Below, in pieces: positions 47,301 to 58,746 of a DNA stretch of 64,000 bases (position 1 is the stretch's first letter; every line of letters starts with the position of its first letter). The notes under the pieces were generated by a model that worked only from the letters and a program-made list of their open reading frames with translations, did not search any database and was not told where the DNA came from. The DNA comes from Isoetes taiwanensis (lineage: Eukaryota > Streptophyta > Lycopodiopsida > Isoetales > Isoetaceae). The translations under genes were made by a program, and so were the position numbers. The stretch lies in contig JAJEKV010000033.1 of the NCBI GenBank assembly GCA_021234155.1, positions 8,713,641 through 8,777,640 on the forward strand, written 5' to 3'.

Positions 47301-47649
47301 CCACGTAAGCTTGAGAGAGAACCTAAGAAATTGAAAGGAAATCTAAGGGTAGTTTGAGAGAATGTAGGGGATGGGGCAATCAAGATGCTATTAAAAAGAG
47401 ATTATATTACGGTGGCAAGGTTTATTTTTTTTGCATTATTACATTGCAATCGTTTTTGAAACATCCTCATATGAATACGAATAGTTGTTGGAATTTTCAT
47501 AATTAGCCTTGCCCACTAGGGTGAGCATGACTTCTTAAATGCAAACTTTGACTTCTTGAATTCTAGCAAGTAATTAATGTAATGACAAAATCAACCACAT
47601 TCCATGCTAAAATCTTCATGCACTTTTACTTTAAATTCAAATTTAACTC
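44386..47649. other. Gene-free stretch
   Basis: No supported gene. At 45640-45780 the words TTGGCAATAA, AATAGTAGCCATT and ACTTGCCATA recur as an irregular local repeat. The 143-codon minus-strand ORF 46641-46210 and the plus ORF 46205-46474 overlap and have no family resemblance. Confidence 0.4.
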
Positions 47650-48332
47650 AACTCTTTACCGAGAAGTTTTAATAAACAATAGTGAGCTAGTGTTACCAGT
47701 TCAACGTCATTATTTGCATCCAACTTTGTGTATACTCAGGTTCTGCTAAGCTTTTTTACATATGCTGAGCTAAACATATCTTATAATGTGATTAGAGAAG
47801 GCACCTTTGGACCATGATTGAGCTATGCCTTTGACCATAGAGTCCAAGATTGGGTATCCAGTGATTTTTATGAACAAGAAGGCTTTATAATATATTCTTT
47901 TTTGGCTATGTTAGTCCTTTAGCTTTGTACCATTATATTGTTATTTTTAGGGTGAGAATATCAAAGCGGAGACTAGAGATGAAGGAGTCTAAAATTCTTT
48001 TTGATATCTTTATTGCTTGAACTTAAGGGGTAATCTGGTATGTGGTTGTGCCCCATTGCTAACCAACCTGTCAGTGAATGACTATGTCTGCTACATCTGT
48101 AAATAACTATCAAAGATAGCATAGAGATAGCATTGCCTGTGGTGTGCATGTTATGAGGTCATAGTGCAACTCAATTGAATTTTATTTGACTTCTTCTAAC
48201 CTAATTCTTGACACTCGACTTTAGTTTAGACTTTGATCTATTTAAGTTTGGATTTTGTTCCAGATGTTTATGGACCATAGTTCATAGACCCATTGATAGT
48301 ACACAAACTTGTATATATATATATATATATCC
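47650..48332 (+). mobile_element. N repeat, decayed copy
   Basis: TTTTAATAAACAATAGTGAG near 47665 matches the N internal segment. The tail AGACCCATTGATAGTACACA followed by CTTGTATATATATA (about 48287-48330) matches the other N copies. The intervening part is diverged. Confidence 0.5.
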
Positions 48333-48816
48333 AAAGACAGTGCTATCTTTGAGAATTGCTATCTATTGCAGAGTTAAGGACGGGAGATCCATCCTGGAAA
48401 AGAATCATAAATTTGAAAACAATAAATCAAGCCAGACTTTTGAAGTTGCTTGCGGATTCTGAGGGTTGTCAAGGACCCTTACTCAACAAATCCGAAACCA
48501 TAATTAAGTTTTTCCTGCTGGATTTGTGGTCTACATAACTGAAACCTCTGTCAAATCAAGGAAGCACATAACAAAGAGAAGAATCTCGAAAAACCATCCT
48601 AGTTCATTGAAATGCTGAAGTCCCAAGGAGCAAAGCTTTGGCATTCATAGTGATTACATACCAGGTCAACTGTTTAATCATGCTGGCTTAGAATAATATC
48701 CAGCAGGGGTTGAGTAAGTCAAAATTGAGCATCCACCTGGAATTAGTTTTTTTCCTATGCAGATAATCTATACTAAAATCAATCAATCAGATGCTATAAT
48801 CCATTAGCCTGCTGAC

Positions 48817-51089
48817 CTGTTCACCAAGATTTGGATCCTCAACGTCATCTGCCGCACAATCCCTTGCAGTAATCCACGCATTAGAAGTTCCACGACCTCG
48901 AACACCAGCATGCACGATCTGAGGATTAAACAATTGGATGCGTAGAAGAGAAACAATTGGATGAGCCAACTTTTGCAACAAGAAAATCAACAGAATACTA
49001 CTCTGATAAAAGCACCCAACTACTCTAGAAGATGGAGAATATATTACATGGAAAGTATCTACAACAGTGGCGAACCATATTAGCATAAGCATAGGCTAAG
49101 TAAGATGAACAGAAAAATGCCTGGCACCAATCTAGCTCATAAATGAGGCATATCCTCAATAGGCTGGCTAGAAGTTCTTAACTTGAATAACAACAAGAGA
49201 TCAAAAACAAAATATACATGCAAAACACCCTGTAGCATTTCCTGGAACCAACCTTAATTGCCTGGCTATCAAGTGTAGAATAATCTGAGGATTCCCCATG
49301 AGAACTTCATGATCAGATCTAGATCTAGATTTGTTTCATCTTAAGTAACACCATCTTGATCTAAGTAACACCTAACAAGAAGAAAGCAAATGGGTTCAAT
49401 CCCTAAAATGAGTTCATTTCAAGGAGGTAAGTCCTATTTGGACTAGAACTGCCAAAGAACACTCTTGTGTGGTTCTTGAAGGCGAGAGCTACAAAATGAT
49501 CCATCTCTTTTTTAGGAGGAAGTTCACTGGGTCTTATAGCCACCAAAGTTGCACCTTCAAGGTCGGGGTTCCTCTGGAAGCTCCAAATGAGGAGCATACC
49601 ATAGCTTCATCTTGAGGCGTGCACTTGAGTTAGTTAGAAGAAGCGTTTTGCATCACACTTAGAAATCTTCTTATTTCGAGGGATGAGCCACCAAGGATAC
49701 TTGACTTTCTAAGTGCTTGCCAAACTCTGCTTTCCACTTTAGAAGAAGGCCCTCTTCTATGCCAAGCTTCCCGACGGAGCTCAATCCTCAAGTGTTGAAT
49801 CTCCTTGAAATTCTTCAACACTTCACACGGAGAATGATGGGAAACTTGAGAATGTTTGCTCTTTTTTCGGGCCTAAGAGGTGATGCGAGCATAAAAGGGC
49901 TTTAACTATCTTGCCATATAATATCTTCACAAGTCGGCTTAATATGTTTTTTTCCCTTTGCATTATTCGGGTTGTTTTCTTCTCCAAAGATCACACAATC
50001 CACCTTCACAACAACGTTACCGGGCTGTGGCACCAAGGAGTTGAACCTTTTGGACCTTTGCAGACAACATCGCCCAAAGGCCTTTATATCCGCCTTTGTT
50101 GTGCATAAGCTAAATAGCTGCTTTCGACGGGTTAACATAGTTTGATAAAGGTTGTACTTTTTGCTAATATGGTAATGGCTCCTCTCACCGATGCATCGCT
50201 AACTTATGTGGCGACCCATAGAGAACATTGCCGATGGTATAAAGGTCAAATTGGTGCGAGTAAAAAATGCGCCTAAATTGAGCATAATAGGCAAATGCCA
50301 ATGCGAGGTTCATTTGCATGTCATGATGGTGCGCAAGTTTATTGAATGTGCGAGACAATGTTGAAAAGTATATATCTCTTTAAATCCTTGTATCCGCAAA
50401 TGAACATAAAGCTTACCCGGATATGCATAATGCTACCATATCCACACATGTCTTTTTTGAAGTACAAAATATCCATAGATCGTTAAATGGCAACTTACCA
50501 TTAGCGAGGAGGAGCAGTTGTTAAGAGTGTCGGGATGACCATTGATAAGATAAGCATTGGACAAAATAGGGGTCCGGAGATTGAATATTGACAACCACCA
50601 TTTGCTTGTTGTGACATCCAACGGGGTAATTTTCTTAATCAATCTATTTCCAAGTACATCAACTATGTAAAGACTATTCTTGTGACATGAAATATAGAGC
50701 TGAGCCTGAAAGTTATAAAGAAAGAACTTAAACCGAAAAAGCGTGACTACAGTTTAAAATTATCACAGAAAACATTGTAGTGCATCACCATTATGCTCTG
50801 GAAAAGACATGAAAGATTCCAAGAGGATGAAAGCAGTAGCTAACAGTAGCATACCCAATAACCTTGTTTACAGTGTTGACAACCCAAAAATTTGTTTACA
50901 GTGTTGATCCCAGAAATTTGAGTTTTTAGGAAAGCTAACCTGCTCCAAGGGATCCTCATCCCCTTCTTGTTGTTCTGATGCAGGTTGTGAAGAGGCAAAC
51001 CTACTGCTACCAGCTATCCCGCGACCACGACCAGCTATTAGGACACGTCCTCGACCTCTAGAAGTTCCAGCTCGAGCTTTATCCGCCAT
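48817..51089 (-). CDS. Arg/Gly-rich N-terminal protein, at least two exons, function unknown
   Basis: ATG at 51089 opens an exon (51089-50940, exactly 50 codons) beginning MADKARAGTSRGRGRVLIAG, followed by a second GRGRG patch, then a Ser/Gln-rich and acidic end EGDEDPLEQ before a GT donor. A second exon at 48918-48817 (34 codons, phase 0 at both ends, AG and GT flanked) reads IVHAGVRGRGTSNAWITARD and AADDVEDPNLGEQ. Both exons pair an RGRG patch with an acidic tail ending EQ before GTYAGC-type donors, so they may be a duplicated exon. RGR/RGG patches often bind RNA or are arginine-methylated, but no domain identifies this protein. Downstream exons to the left of 48817 were not recognised. The 2.0-kb intron holds no clear gene. 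It lies head to head with NUG2, which suggests a shared promoter. Confidence 0.4.
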
Positions 51090-51401
51090 TTCCGACAGCT
51101 TCGTTCCTCCTCGTTCCGACAGCTTCGTTCCGGCCTAACCGACCTCGAAGAGGTCACTTTAATTTCTAGTGTATTTTTTAAATTGCGTTAACTTTGCGTT
51201 TAATCTTCTAACTTAAGTTAAATGAGTATGAACGCATTTTGAGTTAACACTTTTAGGTTAAAATATTTAACGGAATGCTAAATAAATTTATTAACGCAAC
51301 TTAAGAAAACCTGCTAAAACTTAACGGAATCCTAACCTAACGGCTGGTCTGAAGGTACCCTAAAGGTGACTGTATAGGTCTAGGGTTTTAGTTCGCTGGC
51401 T
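51090..51401. promoter_or_regulatory. Bidirectional intergenic region between RGR-protein gene and NUG2
   Basis: Only 312 bp separate the two divergent start codons, so the promoters and both 5' UTRs must lie here. A tandem TTCCGACAGCTTCGTTCC repeat (about 51089-51133) sits next to the minus-strand start. The remainder is AT-rich with repeated TTAACG and TTAAGTTA words. No TATA box could be assigned with confidence. Confidence 0.45.
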
Positions 51402-54400
51402 ATGGCGAAGCCCAAGGGCAACAAGAAGGGCAGTTCGAGCAAGGGCTCTTCCCTTCCTCGACACGGAAATCCCAAGCATTCCCTCGATGATCGTCGTCGT
51501 GATGGCGCTTCCAAGGAAGGTACGCGGAGCTCCGCCACCGTCCGGCGTTTGCAAATGTACAATACTCGCCCAGTTCGGAATAGTAAGGGCCGCATCCTTC
51601 ATCACGAGCTTCAATCTAAAGAGCTTCCTTCTACCCGCATTCAGCCAGATCGCCGATGGTTTGGTAAGTTTGGTCGCTCACTTGTTGATTTAATCGGTGA
51701 GGAATTGAGCCTATTATGACTGTAGGAAACACCAGAGTCATTGGTCAGAAGGAATTGGAGACTTTTCGTGAAGAAATGCAGACCAGAGTTTCGGATGCAT
51801 ATACTGTTATATTAAAGGAGAGGAAGTTGCCAATTTCCTTAATGAAAGATCATCAGAAGGTATAATATGCACGTATGTCATAGTTCATCAATTAGACGGC
51901 CATTTACCACTAGAACAACTGTATAGATGACACATCAAACGTGAAACTATCATATGCTTTCACAAGTGAGATGTGTATTTGAAATGAATTGATTAGATCG
52001 AGAGAGTGAACTCCCTGTACTATTTAGAAGCCTAAAATTGTATACCTGGGCTCTTGAGAAGTATTTTTTTGACATTTTGCAGCAAGCAAGGGTCCATCTT
52101 TTGGATACAGAAAAGTTTGAAGACACATTTGGGCCAAAACATAAGCGCAAACGTCCCAAACTTACTATTGATGACTATGAGTCAATGTTAGTGAAATCCG
52201 AGCATGTTCAAGGTAACTTTGATTTTAAAAATTGGCATATTCCATGGTTCCCTAATCAGTTTGATGACGTGCATCCAGAAAGCTTTAATCAACGGGGAGA
52301 GCAATTAGAAAATGATGAAGGTTTACAAGACTCAGTGAGGCATACAATGTTTGACAAAGGCCAAAGTAAGAGAATATGGGGAGAGCTTTATAAGGTGATC
52401 GATTCATCAGATGTTGTTGTCCAGGTTCGTTTGAAGTTTCCTCTTAGCTTTACTATGTAAGCAATTTAGTAATGATAGCAAGGAAGAGATGCACCTCAAG
52501 GTTCCAAATGTTGAGCACTGGGTAAATAATGCATTTGGATAGTAACTTGGACTGCCATTTCGTGCTAAAACAGACTTATTAATGGACATGCTTAGTGCTT
52601 CTATCTCTTGACATATGGCATATCATGTGGTCCGTGACTTTGCAAGAGATAGCACCTAAAAACTGGCCAAGGAGAATGGCATAGGCATGATACTTACCGT
52701 TCTTCCAAGTCTTGTCTCTAGATCAGAGGAATCCAATGCAAATGGTGATGCTGGAGCGAATATTATAGGTCTTCCTGAGCCACTGAAGAGTGATAATGCT
52801 TTAGGCCATGATTCAACGCCTTCCATTGAAAAGCAGCTTGACATTTTTGTTAATATCTATGATGCTTTAGCTGATGAATTTGGGCCGTCAGTATATCATG
52901 AATTTGTGAATCCTGATGGAAGGCAGCTTGAGTTATCTGATTTTATACCTGAAGAGTGTGAGATGAGGCCCAATGGTGTAGCCCTTGTATCAAGTGAGAG
53001 TGGTCATACGTTGACTGTGGGTTTGAATATTAGACATTGAATTTAAAGCTCAGCCAAGGCCAAATGCTGTAGGCTGTGAATTCGAGCCTCTTGCTTTGGA
53101 GGCAGATGGATATGATTCTAAAAGAATGGAGCAGATGGTAGAAAATTAACTAAAGTATGTAGCTTCTGAATTAGTGCAGCATGATGATGTTTTACTAGAT
53201 GAATTGCTAGAGAATGAATGAGGGGATGCAGCTTCTGAATTAGTGCAGCACGATAATGCTTTACCAAATGAATTGGTCAAGTTTGATGATGCATACAAAG
53301 TTCTTCAACGAGATCTTTCATCAGGTCTTCTTAAGATTGAAGCAAAGGTGTAACTTCTGAGTTAGTGCAGCATGCTAATGCTTTACCAGCTGAATTGGTG
53401 CAGTTTGATGATGTATATAAAGCTCAACAGGATCTTCCATTAGGTCTTCCTAAGCAACCTGTAGAATCCTGCACTAATACTTTTACATCAATGGGTTCTG
53501 AAGATGTTGATTTGGGAACTTTCAGTGATTCAGCTGAAGGTACCAGGTTACAAAGTGATTTTGCATCTGATTTAAAGCTCGATCAGCCTGTTGCTTTGGG
53601 GCAAGATAAAGTTTTTGTCTCTGCTTTGGTCAGCAATGCAGTTGATAATGAAGCAAACACAGCATTGGATCTGGTGGATCATAGTGTTTGTACCCCTGAA
53701 GACCAAGTTAAAGCTTTTGTCTCTAGTTTGATCAGCAATGTAGTTGATGATGAAAAAACCAGAGATGGTGTAGCATTAGGCAGGCTGGATTATGATGCTG
53801 GTACACCTGATGAAATGGAGCCTGCCATGGACATATGAAGCCCTCTAATATTGGTGCAGCTTTATTCCCTGAAGACTTGGTGAATAACAGTAATATTATG
53901 TCCTATAAATGGCAGCATGAGCCTGAAACATTCGCCGTGCAACGGTGTAACTTGTGAATTGGACAAGATCCATGATGCTTTACAAGAAGAACAATACTTC
54001 GGCAATGGGAGCATATAGATGCAAGCATTAGTACTGCAACTGATGTTATGCCCTATAAATGGCAGCCTGAGCATGAAGCGTTAGCTATGGAACCTGAAGC
54101 TGCAACTTCTGTATTTGGGAAGACTCATGATATTCTTGTACCTGAAGAATACTTCGGCAATGGAAAGCACATAGCTGTATGTGCTGGTTCTACAACTCTG
54201 AATGAATTAAAGCAGGATGATTCTGGTGATGTTGCTAGAGAAAACGAGAAGCTAGAAAGAAAGAGAAAGAAAGATTTATTAACGTCTACGTAAGACCCGA
54301 AGGGTCTATGAGACCATAACATAAACAGAATTCAAGACCTCCAGGAGGAAAACCCTCCTGTTATCTAAAGTATGGAAACAAAAATATTAAGTTCAACAAT

Positions 54401-57400
54401 TAAAAATCAAAGAATCTGCTCAGATAGGTTTTGATGGAGACAGCCCATTCGTTCCTGTGACTGCCGCAAAGTACTTCATAATACCCCTTCTTGGCCTGCT
54501 TTGCTGCTTGCTGCTTGGCCTCTTCTGGAAAGACTTTTTATGTTTCATGGCTGCTGATCGTTTTATCTTCTTAGACAGTGCCAAAGTTACCCCTGTAGGG
54601 TCAGGATACTTCCTCTTCTGTGGTGAGTCTACTAACATCTTATCATCGTTTGTCTCAGGAAAAGAAATTAGTTATTTCTGTTTGCTTCAGGCCCATTGGA
54701 TTCTTTTGTTTGAGAATATTTCTCCTTTCTAGAGATAGTTCATATACAAAGTGAGATACACATTTCTGATCGTAATATTCTACCAGCTGTCGTAGAGATG
54801 TGGGGTCTCTAAAAAGACAATGATATCTGCCTCTAATAATGTAATAGGTTGGGCAGGAACCTTTAGAAGCTTCTAGCATGGCATAAGATAAAAGCGCAGC
54901 TTTATTCTCTAGTGATCCCCTTTCCTCAATACCTTGGAGGTAAGAATTCAAAACATCATTATAGACCGTGTCCATGCAGTGATCAAACTCAAAATGATAA
55001 TCAAGTATCCTACCGACTGGTTTTATTTCTACTTGGGTACGTGGTGATTTAATGGTGAAAACCAAAGGAACATGATCTCCTTTTGCAGGCCTCTTATCAA
55101 TATAAAAGGAGTCAATCTCACATATGAAGTCAGGGGAACCAATAAGATAGTCCACAACACTATTTCCCCCTTTGTGCGGAAAACATGTGTATTTGGCAGA
55201 ATCAGGCCATTGGAGGAGCCCGTTCTATATAATCAGGTTATGAATCTGCCCAAGATTCAAAAAATGGCGTCCATATTCAGTTATGGGTGCATTCTCTCTT
55301 ATATCAGCAGATGTTCTTGCTATACCTGTTTCCTTAGGATACTCAAGCAATTTAGATGGTAATGATATAGGGACAAACAATGTTTGAGTTTGGCCTTGGC
55401 AATGTTGAGTTTGCCATGAAGGCTGATGATGAGCTATAGGGTTGACAGCAAACCCTGATGGAGGCATCATACAACTTAATGGCCCATGTTTAGTTTGGAG
55501 GCATCATACAACTTAATCAAGCCATAACCAAGCAAATATACTGCACAGCACAAACTAATAACATTCTGTAACACACCAGGAACATGTGCCAGACTGGGGT
55601 TGTTGTTAAAGCTCAATTGATATAGCAGCAAATAAGGTGAAAACATACCCGAACTCCTATGAACATAAGACCCAAAAATCTTTTTTATGAGTCCATATCC
55701 TCCGAAATCCAGATAGCATTTGAAAGCAATTAGATTTACTTTCAGCTAAATTTAATCCTAGCATGGTATGTTTTGGTTGTGCATGGCTTAGTGCAAGTTG
55801 GAACTATGCAGGTGTTAGATGCGCGCGACCCTCAAGGTACTCGATGCTTCCACCTTGAAAAGCATTTACGAGAAAATTGCAAACACAAACATCTTATATT
55901 CTTATTGAACAAGGTAAGGTTGATCTCAGAGAGTTTTGTCCTTAAATGAAACCCTTATTCTGTTTACGTTCATTTATGTAGTGTGACCTGGTACCATCAT
56001 GGGCGACCAAGGGCTGGCTCCATGTTCTGTCACGGGAATATCCGACACTTGCATTTCATGCTAGTGTTACGAACCCTTTTGGCAAGGTAATATTGTTACT
56101 ACTAGCAATGTCTCTTTGGGTTGCATCATTTGGTCTCATCTTATCTTATCTTATCTTCTACAGGGTTCTTTTCTTTCACTTTTAAGGCAGTTTGCAAGGC
56201 TGAAAAGTGATAAACAGGCTATCTCGGTTGGATTCATTGGCTACCCAAATGTTGGTAAATCATCGGTTATAAATACCTTGCGGACAAAAAATGTATGCGA
56301 TGATGCAAATCTGCAGTTTCTTCATTGTGATGATGTTTAGTTATAAACATATATATTTTTGAACATTTAGGTCTGCAAGGTTGCACCTATTCCGGGCGAA
56401 ACAAAAGTCTGGCAATACATTACTCTTACAAAACGTATATTTTTAATCGACTGTCCTGGAGTCGTTTACCAAAATCAGGACTCTGAGACGGACATTGTGC
56501 TGAAGGGTGTTGTACGTCCTCTTTTTGCATTAATCTTGTGTCATGAGATGCATGCTGTTTAGTGCTTGTCTGTGCTGTTGCATGACTTCCCAAGATGTAT
56601 TGCAGGCGCAGAAATTTGATGGCCTTTACCTTAACGGAATAGAATTAGATGTTTTATGCCGTACATTTGTGCTTATATCAGGTACGGGTGGGAAATCTGC
56701 AAGATGCAGCAGAACATATTGGAGAGGTTCTCCGACGTGTCAAGAAGGAATATCTGAAACGGGCATACAAAGTGCAAGACTGGTAGTGTATTTGAACTTA
56801 TTCTGAGCATCTTCTTTATATTTAGCATCTGAAGGGCAAGATTAATGAAACGTGACTCTTAACTTCTCTGTTTCCATACTTGCAGGCAAGATGATGAAGA
56901 TTTCTTAACTCAGCTATGCCAGCAGACTGGAAAGCTGTTAAGGGTAGGAAATTATCCCTCTGGTTTACGTTTATGGTTTTATTTATCATTACCAAACCTG
57001 GTTTTTCTTTACAGGGTGGAGAACCAGATCTTGCAACTGCTGCAAAAATGGTGCTTCACGATTGGCAGAGGGGAAGGATTCCGTTTTTTGTGCCCCCACC
57101 CAATCTGGATAAAGTTGATGAATCTGCAAAACCAGTCACATTGCAGGAGGATAAGAACAAGGGACCCACAAATGAAAGTGCACCATTATCTGGTGTTACT
57201 GTCAAACAGGATTTAAAAAATGTACCTGTACGAAAGAACCTCTTTGATCCTGAGGATGAAAAACGACAAGGGACAGGAGATCTAGAAGATGATGTAAGCA
57301 ATGCAGAAGAGGCGAGTGATGGCAGGGATGCAGAAGACGAGGATAATGAAATCGATAGTGAAGGTGATGAAGATGTTTTGGATGAAAGTGCCAGTAGAAA

Positions 57401-57506
57401 AAATACAGATGCAGACGACGATGATGAAAATGAAAACCTTACATGGGAGGATGTCTTACAAAGCGTACAAGCACAAATGCAATCACAAAAGGCTAACAAA
57501 ATGTGA
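51402..57506 (+). CDS. NUG2: Nuclear/nucleolar GTPase 2 (circularly permuted GTPase), 10 exons, intact
   Basis: NUG2/Nog2 is a nucleolar GTPase acting in late 60S ribosomal subunit maturation and export. Exons: 51402-51663, 51726-51859, 52083-52424, 55812-55913, 55982-56086, 56164-56292, 56371-56511, 56682-56782, 56886-56943 and 57015-57506, giving 621 codons plus stop with consistent phases and GT-AG introns. The N-terminal NGP1NT region has [35 protein letters not shown] and [20 protein letters not shown]. GTPase motifs come in permuted order: G4 NKCD (residues 279-282, split by an intron), G5-like HAS, G1 GYPNVGKS (341-348), G2 with PGET (366-369) and G3 DCPG (385-388). GGEPDL and [14 protein letters not shown] follow, then a long Asp/Glu-rich tail. 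The start matches family N-termini. Intron 3 (52425-55811) is unusually long and holds inserted sequences; the other introns are 62-222 bp. No frame disruption was found. Confidence 0.95.
52660..54300 (+). pseudogene. Acidic repeat-bearing coding relic inside NUG2 intron 3
   Basis: Plus-strand frames stay protein-like over 1.6 kb but are cut by a few stops or frame changes: 52687-53040 ([35 protein letters not shown]), about 53040-53360, 53365-53838 and 54048-54293. Within it, [29 protein letters not shown] and [15 protein letters not shown] are three degenerate repeats, and [15 protein letters not shown] repeats [29 protein letters not shown] echoes an earlier YKWQHEPE copy near 53905. The last piece ends in a Lys/Arg-rich segment, [11 protein letters not shown] recognise no family. 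It could be a captured or retroposed host gene or a transposon ORF. The host intron still has good splice signals. Confidence 0.45.
54420..55480 (-). pseudogene. LINE-type endonuclease with PIP-box motifs, antisense in NUG2 intron 3
   Basis: Reading right to left, [17 protein letters not shown] (55300-55225), then [15 protein letters not shown] (about 55160-55120) and [11 protein letters not shown] (about 55080) give the C-terminal half of an EEP endonuclease in standard LINE order, including the catalytic DH. The GDFNA part upstream is missing. A helical region follows, ending in QTEITNFF (54684-54661), an exact PCNA-interacting (PIP) box, Q-x-x-I-x-x-F-F. A stop follows directly, but removing one T from the TTTT run would continue into [11 protein letters not shown], a Lys-rich stretch and RRGIMKYF (about 54491-54468), a weaker PIP-like motif, with stop at 54420. 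No reverse transcriptase is seen. Known parallel: human L1 ORF2p has a PIP box between endonuclease and reverse transcriptase. It may be a LINE fragment or a stand-alone derived gene. Confidence 0.6.
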
Positions 57507-58746
57507 GATTAGAGAAAGTTCATTGAAAAGGGGTTATTCTTTGTATTCTTTGCCCTTTCTCATTTCCCTACTTCTACTGTCCTTGTCTGATGGTATTCAT
57601 CCTCTGCTTGCTCAAACTATGCACACTTAAAAACCAACACCGGTTCCATTGGTTATGAGCTGCTGGCTTTGTGTACCAAAAGGAATCACTTAATGAAGAA
57701 TGAATTTCATGGCAAGATGGACTCATGCTGTCAAAGTTTTTACGTCAAAAACTACTATGTAATGGAGGGCTATTAGTAGTATGGGTTGAATAATTCAAAT
57801 AGCATGGTTATCTGGCGGCTTTATTAGTTTAATTCTAATGTTGGCACGAACTTCATTCTTGCAGCTGGTATACCTGTACAAGTAAACATGTTCAATGAAT
57901 ATTCTTGTAGACTTAACTAATAACATGTTACCTGGTCTTCGGTCCAAATGCGGTATGAGAATCTGTGGAAACTTGTATTCCCTTACTACTGACAGAGCTT
58001 CTTCAAAGTCTGCTATGTCTAGCTTAGACAATGAATAACTTTCCCTTAGAATGTATAGCAAATAATGGCAGAAGGCACATGAAGATACGTAACCTAGAAA
58101 ATCACAGACTGTTTCTGGCCATTTGTTGAAGGCAAAAATGTGGATTGAATAGCAAGCAAGGTTATAAGGTTATAAGGTGAGCTAATTAGAAGTTGTAATC
58201 AATGGAGAGACCTCTACTATAATAAGCCCTAAAACTTTTACATATAATATAAAAATCCATTAGACCTCTAACTAAGCCTTTTCGAGCATTTCATCGAGCA
58301 AGATGTAGTAAACCCCCCCGATTAAAAGGATAGAAACAGACAGTACCTGTTGGAACAATATGTATAATACCGTGTCTTCAATTACCATGCTTGCAGCATA
58401 TGGCATGCTCACAATAACTGATATTTCTCAGACAGACTAGTCCTATCTGACTGATTTTCAGAACAATCTTGACATGTTACGTGTTTTTATAATACCTCCA
58501 TACTTTGCACTTCTCTATAAGATTTTCGCTGGAGCAACCCAATCATATTTATTTTCGGTTCTCATCAAATTTTGTTATATCTGTGGCCTTCAAAGTCAAT
58601 GCCTTTATATAAGCCAATTTACCTTGGAAGTGTGTATCACATACATGTTTGTAATTTTAGCTACCAAGCTATTATGCCTAATAAGGACTACTATGCGTAC
58701 CGCATCCATATTATTACAAGCATTTGACTATAAGAGTATACAAAAA
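57507..58746. other. NUG2 3' flank, no further gene
   Basis: It holds the NUG2 3' UTR and downstream sequence; no polyadenylation site was assigned with confidence. ORFs at 57795-58061 (minus) and 58474-58758 (plus) have no family features. Confidence 0.5.

Noticed and set aside
57056-57499. Ser-rich minus-strand ORF opposite NUG2 exon 10
   Set aside because: It is the antisense shadow of the Asp/Glu-rich tail of NUG2.
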